Shown here piece after piece: positions 27,095-40,478 of a DNA stretch of 64,000 nucleotides. This DNA is from Sipunculus nudus (lineage: Eukaryota; Annelida; Sipuncula; Golfingiida; Sipunculidae). Each line of letters opens with the position of its first letter. Position 1 is the stretch's first letter. The DNA is taken from assembly GCA_026874595.1 (NCBI GenBank), contig CM049318.1, positions 9,340,741 to 9,404,740 on the forward strand, given 5' to 3'. Below the pieces are notes generated by a model. That model was given only the letters and a program-made list of their open reading frames with translations, was not told where the DNA came from and searched no databases. Made by a program: the position numbers and the translations under genes.

Positions 27095-28091
27095 TGTGGT
27101 TGTCTTATTATTTGCGGTGTCTTCTAATTCGCATTATTCGCGGGATGCCCTGTGACCGTGAAATTAAAACCACGCAGATTTGAATACAAACCAGTCCATG
27201 AGCATAAACTTTAGAAACTGCCGAGATTCGTGATAAATCTTCAGCCACGTAATGATGTCCATCCAGCCTGGTGTATTTACTTTAACTTGAATTGATTCAT
27301 GTAGAATAACGGGGGCCATTTATAATAGTTTTCCTGCGTTTTTCCTGCTGTCCAGCAGGACTGGAAAGTGTCATTGCATGCCCGGCAGTAAAATTTAAAA
27401 ATGTTCAAGCAGTGAAAAAAATACACGCGTGTACGTTTTCTTGCGGTGTTTCACCTATATTTCAACTAGTGACCCCTATCGGATTCATATAAAGTGTATG
27501 GGTGCCAAGTATATGACATCCAGTGGCACAGTGAATATTTAATAGTAGGTACTCTTTCACATTGTTCGATATTTAGTTATTATTAATGAACAAAATTTGC
27601 TACCTAAAGTAGTGAACATAGCTACTATAGGGTAGCGCCACCTGTATAAAGGACTAATGCTGATGTCACAACCGAAATCCTATGACACTCCAAACTATGT
27701 TTGATAACCTTAATACTGGCCTTATCAAGACAGTTTCCCTAAAGTTATTACACGGATGTGTAGTCACAGGTTGGTCTCTCACATCTTTACTGACATGTGA
27801 GTTGTTTTGATTGAGACTCAGCCCTGAACTAATTACAGCCAATGCTTCCTGAACGCGTCTGCTCGGCTGTCCGTGGCTGTTCAAACATGCGATATCCGGA
27901 AAGAGAAATAGTAGGCATTTAATAGATAAAAGTTAAATAAGCGATTTATGAAATAATTTGGTTACTACGTTTTAAAGTTTTATATTTGATAAGTAAAATA
28001 TACTACTACACTGATGGAAAAGGAACCCCGTGAAAGTTTTAAAAATAAAAAAACCGCGAAAATCCAGCCCCGCCGATATTAAGGCAACTAG
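27094..28091 (-). mobile_element. Inverted-repeat DNA element, inverted copy of 56,997-58,231
   Basis: This ~1.0 kb stretch is the reverse complement, with indels, of 56,997-58,231. Shared landmarks include 'gatatcgcatgtt', 'taattagttcaggg', 'aaactgtcttga' and 'gcgccacct' (or complements). Its left end starts 'CTGTGGTTGTCTT' and its right end, reversed, starts 'CTAGTTGCCTT' and then 'ggcggggctg', so the termini are imperfect inverted repeats. No transposase frame is present, so it is non-autonomous. The 72-codon frame inside (27,666-27,884) is not credible. Confidence 0.7.
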
Positions 28092-29033
28092 AGTATTTAT
28101 ATATATACACAAGGTTTGGTCAGTAAATATTGAAGCATTGCTTGCGTAAGATAAGGTTAAATAGAATAATCTAACGAGATACTCAATCGGTGGTAGACAT
28201 GAAATTCAGAGGCTTATGTGTTGTTGAACATGAACACGTTGAATGTGGAAGCTACATTCCAGAGGGCTATATGTGAATTGTATGTATTATAACTAAATGA
28301 TTAGGAGATACACAGGTGGGATATTGGAACCAAATATTATATTTAAAATTTATCAAGACACACGGAGAACATGCTAGTGTGTATGGTGATTATATCAGGT
28401 TAAAACGGCAGCAGTAATCTTCAGAAAGGATGCACATTTTAAATATTACATTATATTATATTTTCCGGGAACTAATACCCGACTTATTAAAAACATTATC
28501 TAACAATTAATGGAACATGTATATATGCATATCCTATCACTGTGTATATATCATTTTTTTATATATTTGTGGTCAATAATGTATTTCATTATAAAAAAAA
28601 AAGAATATAAATTAAAGAAGACTATCGTTAAAAGTCACAAAAAGTTCATGGCCACCAGGTACGTTCAGAGAGGGTTAGTTACAAGAAAAGCCATGAAGGT
28701 TAAAGCAGCACTATAATATTAGTTCACAAGATAATGATAGTGCAGAAGATAATGATCATACGCAAAGATAAATGCGCTTGTTGTATATTAGGGCTAATGT
28801 CTATAAACAAAATGGTTAAATATTGTTCAGAACCTGTCAAGAGTTTGTTAAACACACGAGAGGTCATTCAAAGCGATCGTCAGGAATATTCATGAATATT
28901 CAAATATCAGGAGCAACATGCCACGTAATGCTGGTGTCTTGATAAACATGGGGATATAGAGGGGGTCAAGGTATTTTCGGCCACCTGGGGATGCTGCTCA
29001 TAAAACAATATTTTGGCTCGGGTATTTGCCAAA

Positions 29034-29047
29034 AAATAATAATAATA

Positions 29048-29080
<33 letters not shown>

Positions 29081-29104
29081 TAATAATAATAATAATAATA
29101 ATAA
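29034..29104. repeat. (AAT)n microsatellite, copy 3
   Basis: Trinucleotide array homologous in position to 15,764-15,845. The low-complexity Ile-rich minus-strand frames through both are artefacts. Confidence 0.95.
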
Positions 29105-30302
29105 ATATTATAATTATGGGCATACCTTGGCCATAATAATGTTTATTATAAAAAATCCAGGGACCCATACGGCCCACAATAAGACCCGCCATGTAGACCC
29201 AGTTCTACCTAACATTAAACCTGCATGTTCAGCTATATAATACCATTTGGTCATTTGTATGTTGAAAACAACCACAGCTGTGTAAAATTTCCTTTATGTG
29301 TTTACCAAGACCAGAATATCAGCAGGATGATACTTTGTGGATCCAAATAAGGTCAGGTTTTTTTATGACCAGACACTATTAATTCTCAGTCTCACTATAA
29401 AATCCCAGCTCATCTTTATTAAAGTATCTGAGCTGAAATCTGTCTGCGATAAGGCTTATTTTTAGTGAAAGGAACAAACTATGATCTTACTTACCTTACT
29501 TGGTAACAAGTTAAACATTTGGTAAAGAAATCAGAAATATTCCGCTTTTTGCTGACTGCCATCATATAACACACACACTGTGCACATGTCCTTTAATTTC
29601 CATGCAATAAATGTGACTGCGACTGACCGGACTAACCAGCAAGTTAGTTCATTAATGAACGGCATAGATGGGCCATTCTGGTCTGAACAATTTCACATTC
29701 CATGGTGTCAGGACCAAGGTTCTTAGCCTGGCAGCCTCGCAGGTACTGGTCTGACCAGTGACACTTTGAATCATTATATTGCCCACGGTAATTACATTGT
29801 GAAAAACAGAACCTTTGATAAAAGTTGTTAAGAGTGAAAGAAGCATACAGGGCACGGTCTACCTGCTCCCTCCTTGCATACATATACGGTTTATTTAGAT
29901 ATTACTTTGGGTTTATGTTTAAGGTTATCGTCAGTTTTATTTGAAATTATATTTATATGAGAAAACTTGATAGAAGGAAATGTATAAATTGTCCACTGCA
30001 GACCCCCTGCAGCCGCGAATGTAGCCATAGGCAATTAGTTCATTAGTTTTTTCTATATCTGCTGGACCCGAATGATGACCCCTGGCACAGAAGGTCTTAT
30101 TACACACAGGTTCCAGGAGACTCCATGCAAGCTGTCAGCTCGAGTACAACATATCCAACAAGGTAAAAAATACCAAATTCTAGTGTCAGGTTCATGGAGA
30201 TATATTACAAATGAGCTTGTGATCAATGTGCCTGTTCTTTTAATAGTTAAGTGCCCTGCTCTGTGCAAAATAGAGGGGGGAGGGGGTGGATCCACCATTG
30301 CT

Positions 30303-30386
30303 ATATTTAATCAGTTTAAGGTGGAAGCAGTTCCCGGGAAGGATAACCATGGACCAGATTTCTTGAGCAGGGTCCAATTGGTTTAG
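30303..30386 (+). pseudogene. RNase H C-terminal remnant of a Ty3/gypsy element
   Basis: The frame ends 'FKVEAVPGKDNHGPDFLSRV' shortly before a TAG at 30,384. The pattern V.y.pGK.N..aDfLSR is the well-known end of the RNase H domain in Ty3/gypsy polyproteins. The upstream part of that frame (30,072-30,300) is segmental-repeat DNA, not reverse transcriptase, so only this tail survives. Confidence 0.7.
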
Positions 30387-31861
30387 TTGATGCATCATTG
30401 TCGATTTACATATTGTATATATTGTAAAATGCACATATACTTAAAAAGTGGCTTAGTGGTAATAATTGAAATATACGAAATTACCAGTCTTGAAATATGT
30501 TATAATCTGAATGTGGCATGATATTCGGAATAAGGAGTCTTAACGTAACTGAGGAATCGATAATACTATGAGAAAATGCAAGCATTTTTATTTAGGGGGG
30601 AGTGATGTCACAGAATTGCCCCTATGACACGTTAAGTATAATAAAGTCAATATTATTATTATTGCCACCCTCCAAAGTGTAAATTCCCCCCCCCCCCATG
30701 GGTTCACCCATATACTGGTAGAAACAACCCCCCCCCCCCCCAGTCATTTAGAACAAACCTGTGCTTTCCTATAGTCCCCACTCGAGCAGGGTTTCTTTCA
30801 GTGATGCACAGTGATCACTGAAGCATAGCAACTCTGTGGTGTCTCTTTAATAAAAGACTTGAACAAGGATAGGGTTACAATAATTTCACAAACTGGTTCT
30901 GGGGCTTTTTGGGGAATTCATGCTGGGGCCAAGTTGGCTCTCGGGGAGAGGAACGGATGTTGGCATGAGACCCTCGTAGCATGAGGATGTGCTCTGTACA
31001 CCCACCTTGAACTGTACATAATTTGGGGTCTAGAGATGTGTTTTACAGAGTGGAACAGAACCTGGACACTTGAACTTTCAATAAGGCCAACTCTTACTGG
31101 GTTTATCAAGCCTAAGGCCAGCACATGGGCATAACCGTTTGGTGAGAACCACCACAAGAATGGAAACACCTACTCAGGAGCCGTCTGTGTGGTATTATGT
31201 GGGCCAAGTACTAGGGACCAAAAGGACCTCAGGGCTGACTGCCAGTGCCAGGCCTATGTGTACAGCATAACCGATACAGCATTTATAGTGAGTCCCACAT
31301 TTGTTTCTTGAAAAGTTTCCAGATCCTCCTTCTTTATTGTAGCCCATATATACAGTAATAAAGTAAAATCTAGGAAGACCAGTATTATCTTTGTATCTTT
31401 GTATTACCATTGTTACTCTTTCAACCTGTAAACTGACTAGATAATGTGTATATTTTTTTAAGCAATATTATCTACATCTAATTCGTATCTGTACTGGTAT
31501 ACAGTGTTAGAAGCATAAAAGGAGTACCTCTTAAAGTAGCTCAGATTTTTAAAGAAGTCTCATATAAAGTCTCAAGTCTCTTCTCTTTAATCTTAGCAGA
31601 TTTAACTGGTTTTGTGACACATTCAGGACCCTTTTCATTCATATGTCTTGACGTGTTGCCACCAAGCCAGAGCCACTGATTTTATGCACCGTTAAGATAC
31701 TAAATAAGTGTATTTTTGTTAATAAATATAATATAAATACTTGCTGACTTGTTTCTGTTTGCATGGAACTGTGCATCCACGTGCTGTATTTGATTGTTTG
31801 ATGATGGAAGAACCTGGGGGCAAGGTACCTTAGGGTTGCCTGGGGTTTAAACCTTGACAGA
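30303..31861 (+). mobile_element. Ty3/gypsy-type retrotransposon 3' fragment
   Basis: Copies 1 and 2 join 'tttaattagt' directly to 'aggatgtttagatct'. Copy 3 has about 1.55 kb extra between these points. The extra DNA starts inside an RNase H coding remnant, passes through non-coding DNA, then a polypurine tract 'tttaggggggag' (30,592-30,602), then 'TGATGTCACAG' as a putative 3' LTR start (30,603). It carries polyadenylation-like 'aataaa' motifs (about 30,850 and 31,722). It ends near 31,861. There is no gag, protease or reverse transcriptase, so it is a 5'-truncated relic. The LTR limits are inferred. Confidence 0.6.
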
Positions 31862-32161
31862 CGGGTGGTTCGATATTTGACATTGCAAGTGGCTGGGCCC
31901 AGTGATGCTTGTAATATCGCTAACCCGTTGTATACATTGTGTCACGTGCCTGTGGAGGAAACATATGGCAATGTTAATTGCTTTGAACTTTGAATTAAGG
32001 TAACCCCTTCCATTTTAATACTAGTATAACTAAGTACATATACATCTGCAGAATATCATTCCAGTTTCGTATTACTTGAGAGGGCAGTATCATTTTATAA
32101 CTGGTGTTGACCAGGCCAGGTGACCGTTGGACCTGTAGGTCCTGGATGTGTAAATGTCATC

Positions 32162-32580
32162 ATTGCTGGGTCATATCACAAAGGTGCACTAATATTTGAG
32201 TGAAGCACCACCTTACCATTAAGCCTCACCCGGAGGGGGGGGGGGGCGTGAAAAATTAATCCCTCGGCTCTGAGTCCTGTGTTCTACCCCTGAGCAACAG
32301 AAGCCGGTCAATTGACTAGATGTTGCTAATGCAAAGGGATCAATAATACTATATATTACCTTATACTTGAAGTACTTGATATTATAAGACTGCAAAATAC
32401 ACATAGAATCAATGCCCATTTTCAAAATTAGTTAACTCAACAACAAGTGCTTGGTGAGCTATACATTCTAGTGGCATTTGCCAACAACGCAATCCTATAA
32501 AGAAAATATGTATATGTCTGTTGCATATAGATAGTTTATTGCGTCTTCCTGCAACTAAAATTAAGGATGTGTATTGTCAT
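32162..32580 (-). repeat. Possible tRNA-derived SINE insertion
   Basis: Relative to copies 1 and 2, copy 3 has about 420 bp extra here. On the minus strand 32,236-32,306 reads 'ttgctcaggggtagaac', close to a tRNA D-arm/A-box (TRGCnnAGnGGnAGAnC), followed by an anticodon-arm-like stretch. The T-arm/B-box is not recognisable and a G/C run interrupts the equivalent place. It could be an old SINE or chance resemblance. Confidence 0.3.
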
Positions 32581-35500
32581 ACTGGTACCTGATACTCCCA
32601 GTAGCTTTCCCATGCTGTGAACAACAACACGCTTGAGTGGCACAGGTTCAACAAAGCTGGCCCGAATAGTTATGAACTGAGTGGTCTCACCGTTTCCAAA
32701 ATGATCGCTCTGTGTCGCCATGGTTTACTGTCATTTGAATTGAAAATATATTACCAGGGTCCAAAATACCTCAAAAATTCAATGATCCTTGGATGTTACC
32801 ATCCCCCTGCCCAACATTTCCCCTCGAAATCCGTACATAACTGTACCTAAAGACAAACCAACGAACGAAAGGGAAAACATATCTTTCTGGAGGTGATGAG
32901 TATTTGCTTTACTTTCCCCGCCATAAACCTTTATTACCTATGACTTAATCAATAGAGATACTTATCAGGCAGTACTTGGACTATATCTAAAAACATTGAT
33001 TGATTATACACAGTGATTACAAACGCCGTACGCGTGTTGTGATATATGGCACAGCCGACGCAGGTAAGCTCTGATAATGTTTTCTTTACCATGGATAGTT
33101 AATGTCTACCATTATTATATTTGCCCTACTGTAACATGGTTTAGTCGTGGTTACGCAAGACCTAAGGAATACCAGCTTGGCTTGTGTAATTGAACCACAT
33201 GCAGTTACTAGGTACCGGCTTAATTTACCGCTGTGTATTTACAATTAACGGATTTTCCTTCCGGAAGAACAAATTCAGGATTCTGAAAAGACACTGACAG
33301 CTTCCACCGTTTCCGAAGTGCGCATGTGGAATAGTATCTCCAGTGTGTGTACTGGACATCGTGTCCAAGATCATATGGGGTCCTGAGTAACATACGCACT
33401 ACAATATAAGTGCGTTTCAACTAAGTAACTAAACGTCACATGATTCAACACGCTACATGAAACAATATAACAATTTATATCTCAGTAAAGGTACATTCAT
33501 AACTCATTACATAACTGGAAAGTTGCTTAGTTTCTGTGGCATTCATGAGAAACGTGTCATTATACTTCAAAGCTACAGGGAATAATTAAAACTCCAATAT
33601 GTCTTACGTTGTAAGCTATATCTAGTTGATATTTTTCAATATATTAAAATAAAAAGGTGCAGAAGCATACTAGGTATAGTGTTCTATAAATACCAAACTA
33701 GGTCAAACCTCATCGATGTACCATACATATGGTATAAACTCCATGCGTTGTGTTTGCGTAAATATATGTGCATTTGGTAGACTCTGTGCAGATTTACATT
33801 TTTAATTCGTTCACTGTTTATCCGCATAGTCTGTCGAAGAGGTTCCACCAGAACATAGCAAAATGATACGTTAATCTAATATGTGTATTACGATGTCATA
33901 TATATTTGTCTCAATAGGAACAATGACATCACTGCTATATGGAAGCAAAAATGCTTTGAATATTTCGATTAATAATTAAGAAAATGTCACAATTAGGTAT
34001 AAAAAATTCCACCCATAAAGAGCGGCTACAGTATATTACAATTGTGTCTATACATAAAGAAGTGAGAATGCGCGTAATCGTGAAACGTATGGAATCATTT
34101 CAAATATACAATTGGCGTTTTGACTGAAGTGCAGTGATAATTCACCTTATCGCTGCGTAATTATTCAATTATTCCCAATAAGGAATTGTTTTGTGTTGGC
34201 ATGTTTAATTTGGAATTATCCTCAATGTAAATAATATTTATATATAAATGCCAAATTTAAATTATATTTTTCGTAAATTTTAGAGTACAACCATTCCAAA
34301 GAATATTAGTTTGTCCCTGCTCACGTGCCCATTTAAAACTATATTTACCGAACAAAATAACACTGTAGACTATTTACGTGATACCTGAAACGTATTTCTG
34401 TAGGTCTTTATTTATCATTACCTGAGCACACCGTCTCGGCGCATGTGCAGTGCCTTACTCTAAAAGATAACACTTCAGACTTAGGCACAGCCGACCCCGT
34501 CAGCATTTCCTGATTTGTAACATTTAGGCCACGCCGCTGATGTAGGTGCTTTAATCTATTTATAAATTTAATGGAGGTATACTTAATAGTGGCACAGATT
34601 TTATACGCCATGACACAAGCACCTAGGTGATAGATGTTATCGCGCCAAAGCACATGTGTAAGCGAACGGCTTGCAATCAAACATACATATGAGTCGTATA
34701 TCCCTGCTTCCATGCCTATGAAAGCTGCATTCATTTAATCTCCCCCCCCCCCACACACACATATAAAACGATTCTATATATTCTCAAATATTTTAAGCTC
34801 AATTTGCATGTAAAATTGTCTCGCAGAACTGTTATCATACTCCTGCTACGACATAGTGTTGCTGTTTAAATACGTGGATAATGCAATTAACATTGCATGG
34901 CCCGGGCTACATGTACACATTTTTCAGCACTTACCTTGATATAAGCAACAGGTTTTATGAGTGGGGAGGTAACGCCCAGCAAGTGTCATTGAAAAAAATA
35001 CATGTGTCACTGATTAAATTATTTTACTTCTTCATCAATGTATTTGAATAAAACACTTGGTATTAAATAAAGAGTATTTATATGATAACAGCAATGACAT
35101 GATTGCTCAAACCCACCAGGCTTAATAATCAGCAAATCAATCAAGTAAAACTCTTAGTTACATCTTGGAAGTAGGTCGACAGTGTATTATGTTATTAAGT
35201 ATACATTATATGCCGGCATACCCATACGCTATTTTACCTTGCCCGGATCTTGATATACTTATCACATCTATTTTAGTAACAATACCACAATAATTCCATG
35301 TTTATCGGATATTACAGTGGGCGTTCCTACTAAACAAAGCAAATAGTACACGTTTACTCATCCGTCTGCATGAAGAAATACCAAATTGATTTTGAATGAT
35401 ATGCTCAATAAACATATTATTAATAACACTTATGTCCATTTTTGGAGTTTCAAAGCCAAAAAGTTAAGAAAACAGCCAAAACAACATTAATTGCAGAATT

Positions 35501-36047
35501 TGATAACCAGTAGGGGACCTGACATTTATATACAAGCCAGAATAAAATTTAATCCAAAATAAAAAACAACATACTTAGTTCGCCTGGCCGAGTGTCGGGG
35601 TTTGCTCATAAGAGATAATATAGGCAACGCGTGATCCGACTGGGTTGAAGGCCAGAATTACCATTAAGTTTTATAGGCTGAAGTTACATAACATTTGTTT
35701 TTTATTTTATCAACGCATATCTGTTTCGGAAAAAATAAAAGCATCGAATGCAACTAAACAAAATTGTCCTATGATGTGAAACATGTTATCACGTTATCAC
35801 GTTATAATTGAGAAGAAAGTAATGATTGTTCAAATATCATCTGAAGTATTATATTTATAGCTTACAGAAACACAATCTCATGACAGTTCAACATTCTGCC
35901 TAATAAAACACGGGTAAGGCCCATGCAGACGGACCAGTTTTGTACTACAAATAGTGAAAACATAGAAAACATGACAAGAATACTCCGGACAGGAAGGAGT
36001 CGGACACACACACAGATATGTGTATATTTAGACTTGGCAGGGCAAAG

Positions 36048-36080
<33 letters not shown>

Positions 36081-37932
36081 GCTCTTGTGATCAGAAACGT
36101 ACTGTGACCTAAATGTTTATACTTTGTATGTTCGACACCGCGCATGCGTATTTGTTGGTCTATGTCTGCATGTACTCGCGATTCCTGAACAATATTTATA
36201 TATAACAGCTCCTTACAGTAGAGCACTTTACCCATGTGTAGATTTATATATACCTGATTATATGTCACGTCTCTTTGCTTTCTTATAATATAACAGCTGA
36301 TATCGAATATCAGGTTCGGGTATTTCCAGGTAATTAAGTGTCAAGGACAATGGTGACTCAAATATGTGTAATAAAGTACAACAATCAATTGGTCACATAA
36401 CCTGGTATTTTATGGCTGGCAAAACATCTAACGCCTTTAAGGTAAACAATCAGCTGTCAGATCTCTGGGTTCCGCTGATATACATACATTTATCTGACAC
36501 CAGTGTGACCCGATCCTGGACTGTTTTTACACTTGTCTATAGCTATTTTTAGATTTTAATATAGATCCTCTCTTAGTGAACAATATGTAGTTTCTATATG
36601 ACATTTTAAAGTATTCTTCTGGGGAAAGTTAGAACCTTTGCTAATAAACATATTAGAATTGATATTAAACAAGGGTTCTACTGGACATGGTACATTCTTT
36701 GACAAACATCGTACCATTGTTGTTCGTTTAGCATTTATGAAATCCGTAAAGAATGTCGTATACAAGCTATGCAAAATCAAGAACTCAAGAACATTACCCT
36801 ACTTCTTATCAATTTAACACGGGGCTCTTTTTCGCCCGTCATCTTATTCTCTTAATATTAAAATCTTCATATTTTAAAGACAATCCGTTCCATGGCGTTT
36901 TTTGAAAGATGTAATATACCAGCAAGCAAATATGTATAGCTTACATTATAAGCGTTTTTATATGACAATTTGCCGTGCTCTGTTCCTTTTTTATATAGTT
37001 CTTTGTTTATTATTGCTGCAGTATATTTCAGCAGACAAAGTTCGTCAGGACAACGTTCTTTGGTCATTCAGGTTTCAGACAGAAACCTACCCACTCGTCA
37101 TATGCGCATATTTATCATTTCCCAATTAGTAAACATAATGTCAGCGTTATTCTATTAATAACCAGTAGTTGAGGTGACTAACCGCCAGTTAGGCAAACAC
37201 TTCTGAGTACCATTCTGTATTCTCAAATGCAATAAAGTGGTTTTATCAGGAACTATTTTACCTTTGTTTAAGTAATGTTAAAAGAAAACAAATGCCCCGG
37301 TAGGTAGGCTTCAATGTTTATGGTGTATTATCTATGGTATATTATCTTGTCCGTGTTATAGTATCGGTTAAAATTAGTAGGATCTTTTCAGGTATACATT
37401 TTATTATAGATATAGAAAAATATGTTTTATTCTGTCAAACTGCTGAATATGCTAGAAGGACATTAGTGATACATATGTAATAAAACAAATATTCATAATC
37501 AATATTTACATTGCCTGCCTGTAAATGTATTTTTATCTTGCGTTAATTATATCTCTTCAATATAAAATATAAAATAAAAGAATTTTGACGAATCTTAAGT
37601 TTGGGATCGAGGATATGTATATCTTGACCAAACTAATCCCAGAAAATGGAAACTAATAATGCCCGAGTGAGTCTTTGTTTCAGAAGGTCATAAAAGATTG
37701 TGGAAGTATTGCTAAAAAAGTTGATATGATATATATAACCCAAAGAAAGCCAAATGTGTTATTTTTAGAAGGACGTATCCAATAAGGCTAAATATTATTG
37801 TTTTAAATGTTTCCCTATAATGGCCGTACTCCGTAACGTATTTGGGGTAACTTGCAACTTGTCAGATAACAAAGACTTTTTTGGTGAAAAGAGTCAAATG
37901 TATTACTAACTTGAACATGTTAATTGTAAATT

Positions 37933-38178
37933 TTGTATGACGGCTTAGCAAGATTAGGAACAGGCAATTTTACTCTTATTTTTGTTATTTTATGGTTGCA
38001 AAACCTTGCTGTTAAAGCACAAGACAATTGTGTCATTGTAAATACGACTTTTTTACTTGCCATTAACTCAAATAAGAAAATTATGCACGGGTCAGTGGGC
38101 TCTCCGGCCCTAACTAATATAGGCGAAAGAGGTCAGCGTTGTTTTATTTTTGCTTCATTTATACTTATGACAAGGTAA
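37933..38178 (+). CDS. Hypothetical open frame with signal-peptide-like start
   Basis: An 81-codon open frame. Residues 13-30 ('FTLIFVILWLQNLAVKAQ') read like a signal peptide hydrophobic core and cleavage region, followed by 'DNCVIVNTTF' with one Cys and an N-glycosylation sequon. It could be a first exon: 'gg|gtcagt' at about 38,090 would serve as a donor. It overlaps a segmental block whose second copy (11,690-11,860) has lost the frame. I do not recognise a family and cannot link it to downstream exons. It has no ATG at the very start, so it may be a relic. Confidence 0.25.
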   Translation: MYDGLARLGTGNFTLIFVILWLQNLAVKAQDNCVIVNTTFLLAINSNKKIMHGSVGSPALTNIGERGQRCFIFASFILMTR

Positions 38179-38179
38179 A

Positions 38180-40400
38180 AAAGCAGGTACCTGGAATTTC
38201 TTGTACATGCAATAGACATCGAATTCAAATGTACTCTGTGCTTATCACGTAAGTGCACATCACCTGGTTCTATGTGTCTCATAACATAAAATATAGTATG
38301 CTGTACGTCTTTATAGAGCTTACGTCACAACGCATTACATGCCAAAATATTTCATAAGTGTAAGTGCATTCCAAGCTGACTGTTATATTGCTTTGTTTTT
38401 ACACTTTTAATCCAGTTACAATTACGGAAAATAATATTTTGTGATAAAATGGCAGCCACAAAACTCTGATATAAATCCCTGACAGTTAGGCCAGGAAGAT
38501 TCCTGTCCTCTCGTGCGGTCTGTAGTGTCAATCCCCTTCCTGTCTTAACCATTGGGATATGAAAGTACAGCAGTGGGAAAACATCCACAGTGCAAAATGT
38601 GCACCATTTCGTCCGTTATATTGTACAAAAAAGAACCACCGAAATAAGTGAAAACAATATTTGGGCAAGAAGCGTATATGTTTTAATATTCACGATCAAG
38701 AGACCGTGGTAATTCAAATGTATTTTAAAAGAGAAAACGCAGATATTTTGGATAAGAGTGAACGCCTGTAAGCATATTTAGTCCAGTTAATCTGACCCGG
38801 GCCCGTGTTTCCTGTAATCTAAAAAGGATAACATGCAGACTGGAAAATTGTCGTATTGGACGTCATTCAGAGAATGCGTGGCTATATATACAACGTTAAT
38901 GTATATCCTAATGACTAAGGTAAATCCTTATGATTGTAAGTGGTATATTTATATAGATATCTTGACATAATATCCCTAGATAAACTACCAAGGAGATAAT
39001 ATACCGAGCTAAAGACACTACAGGATGAACAGAATCTCAGGTAGATGCGCAACAGGACTTATCTGTTACCGGGCGTCAAAGAGATATAAATGATCATCTC
39101 CTTATACATTATGCTTGTACGTCACAATATTATGCATAGAAAGTACAACCTGTATTAATGGTACACCAACCACTCATCACAAGGTTCTGACCTAAATCCT
39201 TGACCAAGAAACCCCTGATTTGGCAAATACATTTGACCAGATATCAATTATATTTATCTGCGATGTTCTCACATTTTCTGTTTGCGAAATATCCTAAGCA
39301 GTCATAGGGAAAAAAGGAACTTACAAACTCCGCAATCGTGGATCACAACGATAAAAAATTACGTGGAATCACAGCGAGGAATGTTGTAGTTGTCTAGAAT
39401 TAATATATCTTTACGGGCTCTTCAGACCAAGAACCTCAAGTTTTATAGGGCTGTCCCCTTATTGTTAACTGCGTATATTTGGTTTCATTGTTTCCATCGG
39501 CGCATGGAGATGCTCTTCTGATAATGCACCACGTACAAGTTGTAACTTTGGCTTCACCCTAAAATGGAGGGTTTTGTCCTATAACGCATCTACGCAATTC
39601 ATTTTTATGACACTTTCCCTGCGACTTTTGGTTGATTCAGCGTATTCAAGGGCATTTGAACTGGGATATACTGGTACGTGGGATTGCTTCCTGCAATAAT
39701 CCACCAAGTGATCGGTTGTCGACAGGAAGTGATACTCTTTATAACCGTTTAAGATTATCTCGGAAGACGTGGTTTTAGTGACATTGGGACGCAATAATTA
39801 TCGCTGTTTACATTGTATTTGTGTCATGTTTGCTGAGATTTGTGATCGGCTTTGATCATAATCAACGAATGGGAAATATTTTCTGCCCCGTATAAAGTCC
39901 TGAACGAGTCAAATACAATATACATGCTAAACACGGAAAGAACAAGAAACAGTAAAATGCATTAAATGTTATATTCATTATGTTTTTAGAATTTCTCGTC
40001 TTTACTCTACTCGATCAAATGTTGTAAAAGGAATCTTTGAAGATTTCATTTTATTTTTTTAGTATGCTGATTAAGTATATATGTTGATTTTGCATAAGGC
40101 ACTAACATCTTAATTGACTTGCACAAGTTCCCCTATGCGTGTCACATTATTTTAAGCAGCAAAACTAGTATGGCTACTATTCACTTCACATTCAACTTAT
40201 TTAACTTTAACTTGATTAATATTTGATTATACTTCAGGAATCTAACGTGAAATATTAATGCAATCAACATTTACAGATCTTCTGCTCGGAGAGTTCGTTG
40301 AATTTGTATTTCCTGATATAAAACGACATCTATTTAGCTATTAAAGTGCGTTGAATACTCCTATTCCTTAGCTGCCTTCATTTACCATACAGTACATAGT
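38180..40400. other. Upstream intergenic region of the lectin receptor gene
   Basis: No exon, repeat partner or RNA gene was recognised. The region is AT-rich and presumably contains the promoter, but no specific TATA or initiator element can be singled out. Frames at 38,352-38,588 and 39,579-39,794 on the minus strand have no domain and no splice context. Confidence 0.4.
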
Positions 40401-40478
40401 GTTTTGAGATGTTTTAGACTGTACTTAAGTAATTTAAAATGTCATTTCAGTAGCACTGAAAGTGAAACAGGAAAGAAC

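Larger units (their letters stand above)
22896..28119 (+). repeat. Segmental duplication array, copy 2 (internally deleted)
   Basis: 22,896-23,075 is a shortened version of the 14.9 kb block. 23,075-24,250 and 24,280-25,430 follow copy 1. The 10.5/19.9/36.0 kb block is missing: sequence jumps at about 25,430 straight to the block equivalent to 21,260. That block runs to 27,000 and ends in a TA tract. A TA-type inverted-repeat element (27,094-28,091) lies at its right end. The 74-codon frame at 23,181-23,405 has homologous but interrupted frames in copies 1 and 3 and is not called a gene. Confidence 0.75.
28120..38070 (+). repeat. Segmental duplication array, copy 3 (expanded by insertions)
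   Basis: Blocks in order: 28,120-29,240; 29,310-30,310; (retroelement insertion); 31,860-32,160; (possible SINE insertion); 32,580-35,220; 35,220-35,990; 36,030-37,190; and 37,770-38,070. The last block is shared with 11,540-11,860. Microsatellites inside are AAT (29,034-29,104) and TCTA (36,047-36,077). This copy keeps both the 8.7 kb-type and 10.5 kb-type blocks that copies 1 and 2 have partly lost, so it best shows the ancestral order. Confidence 0.75.
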
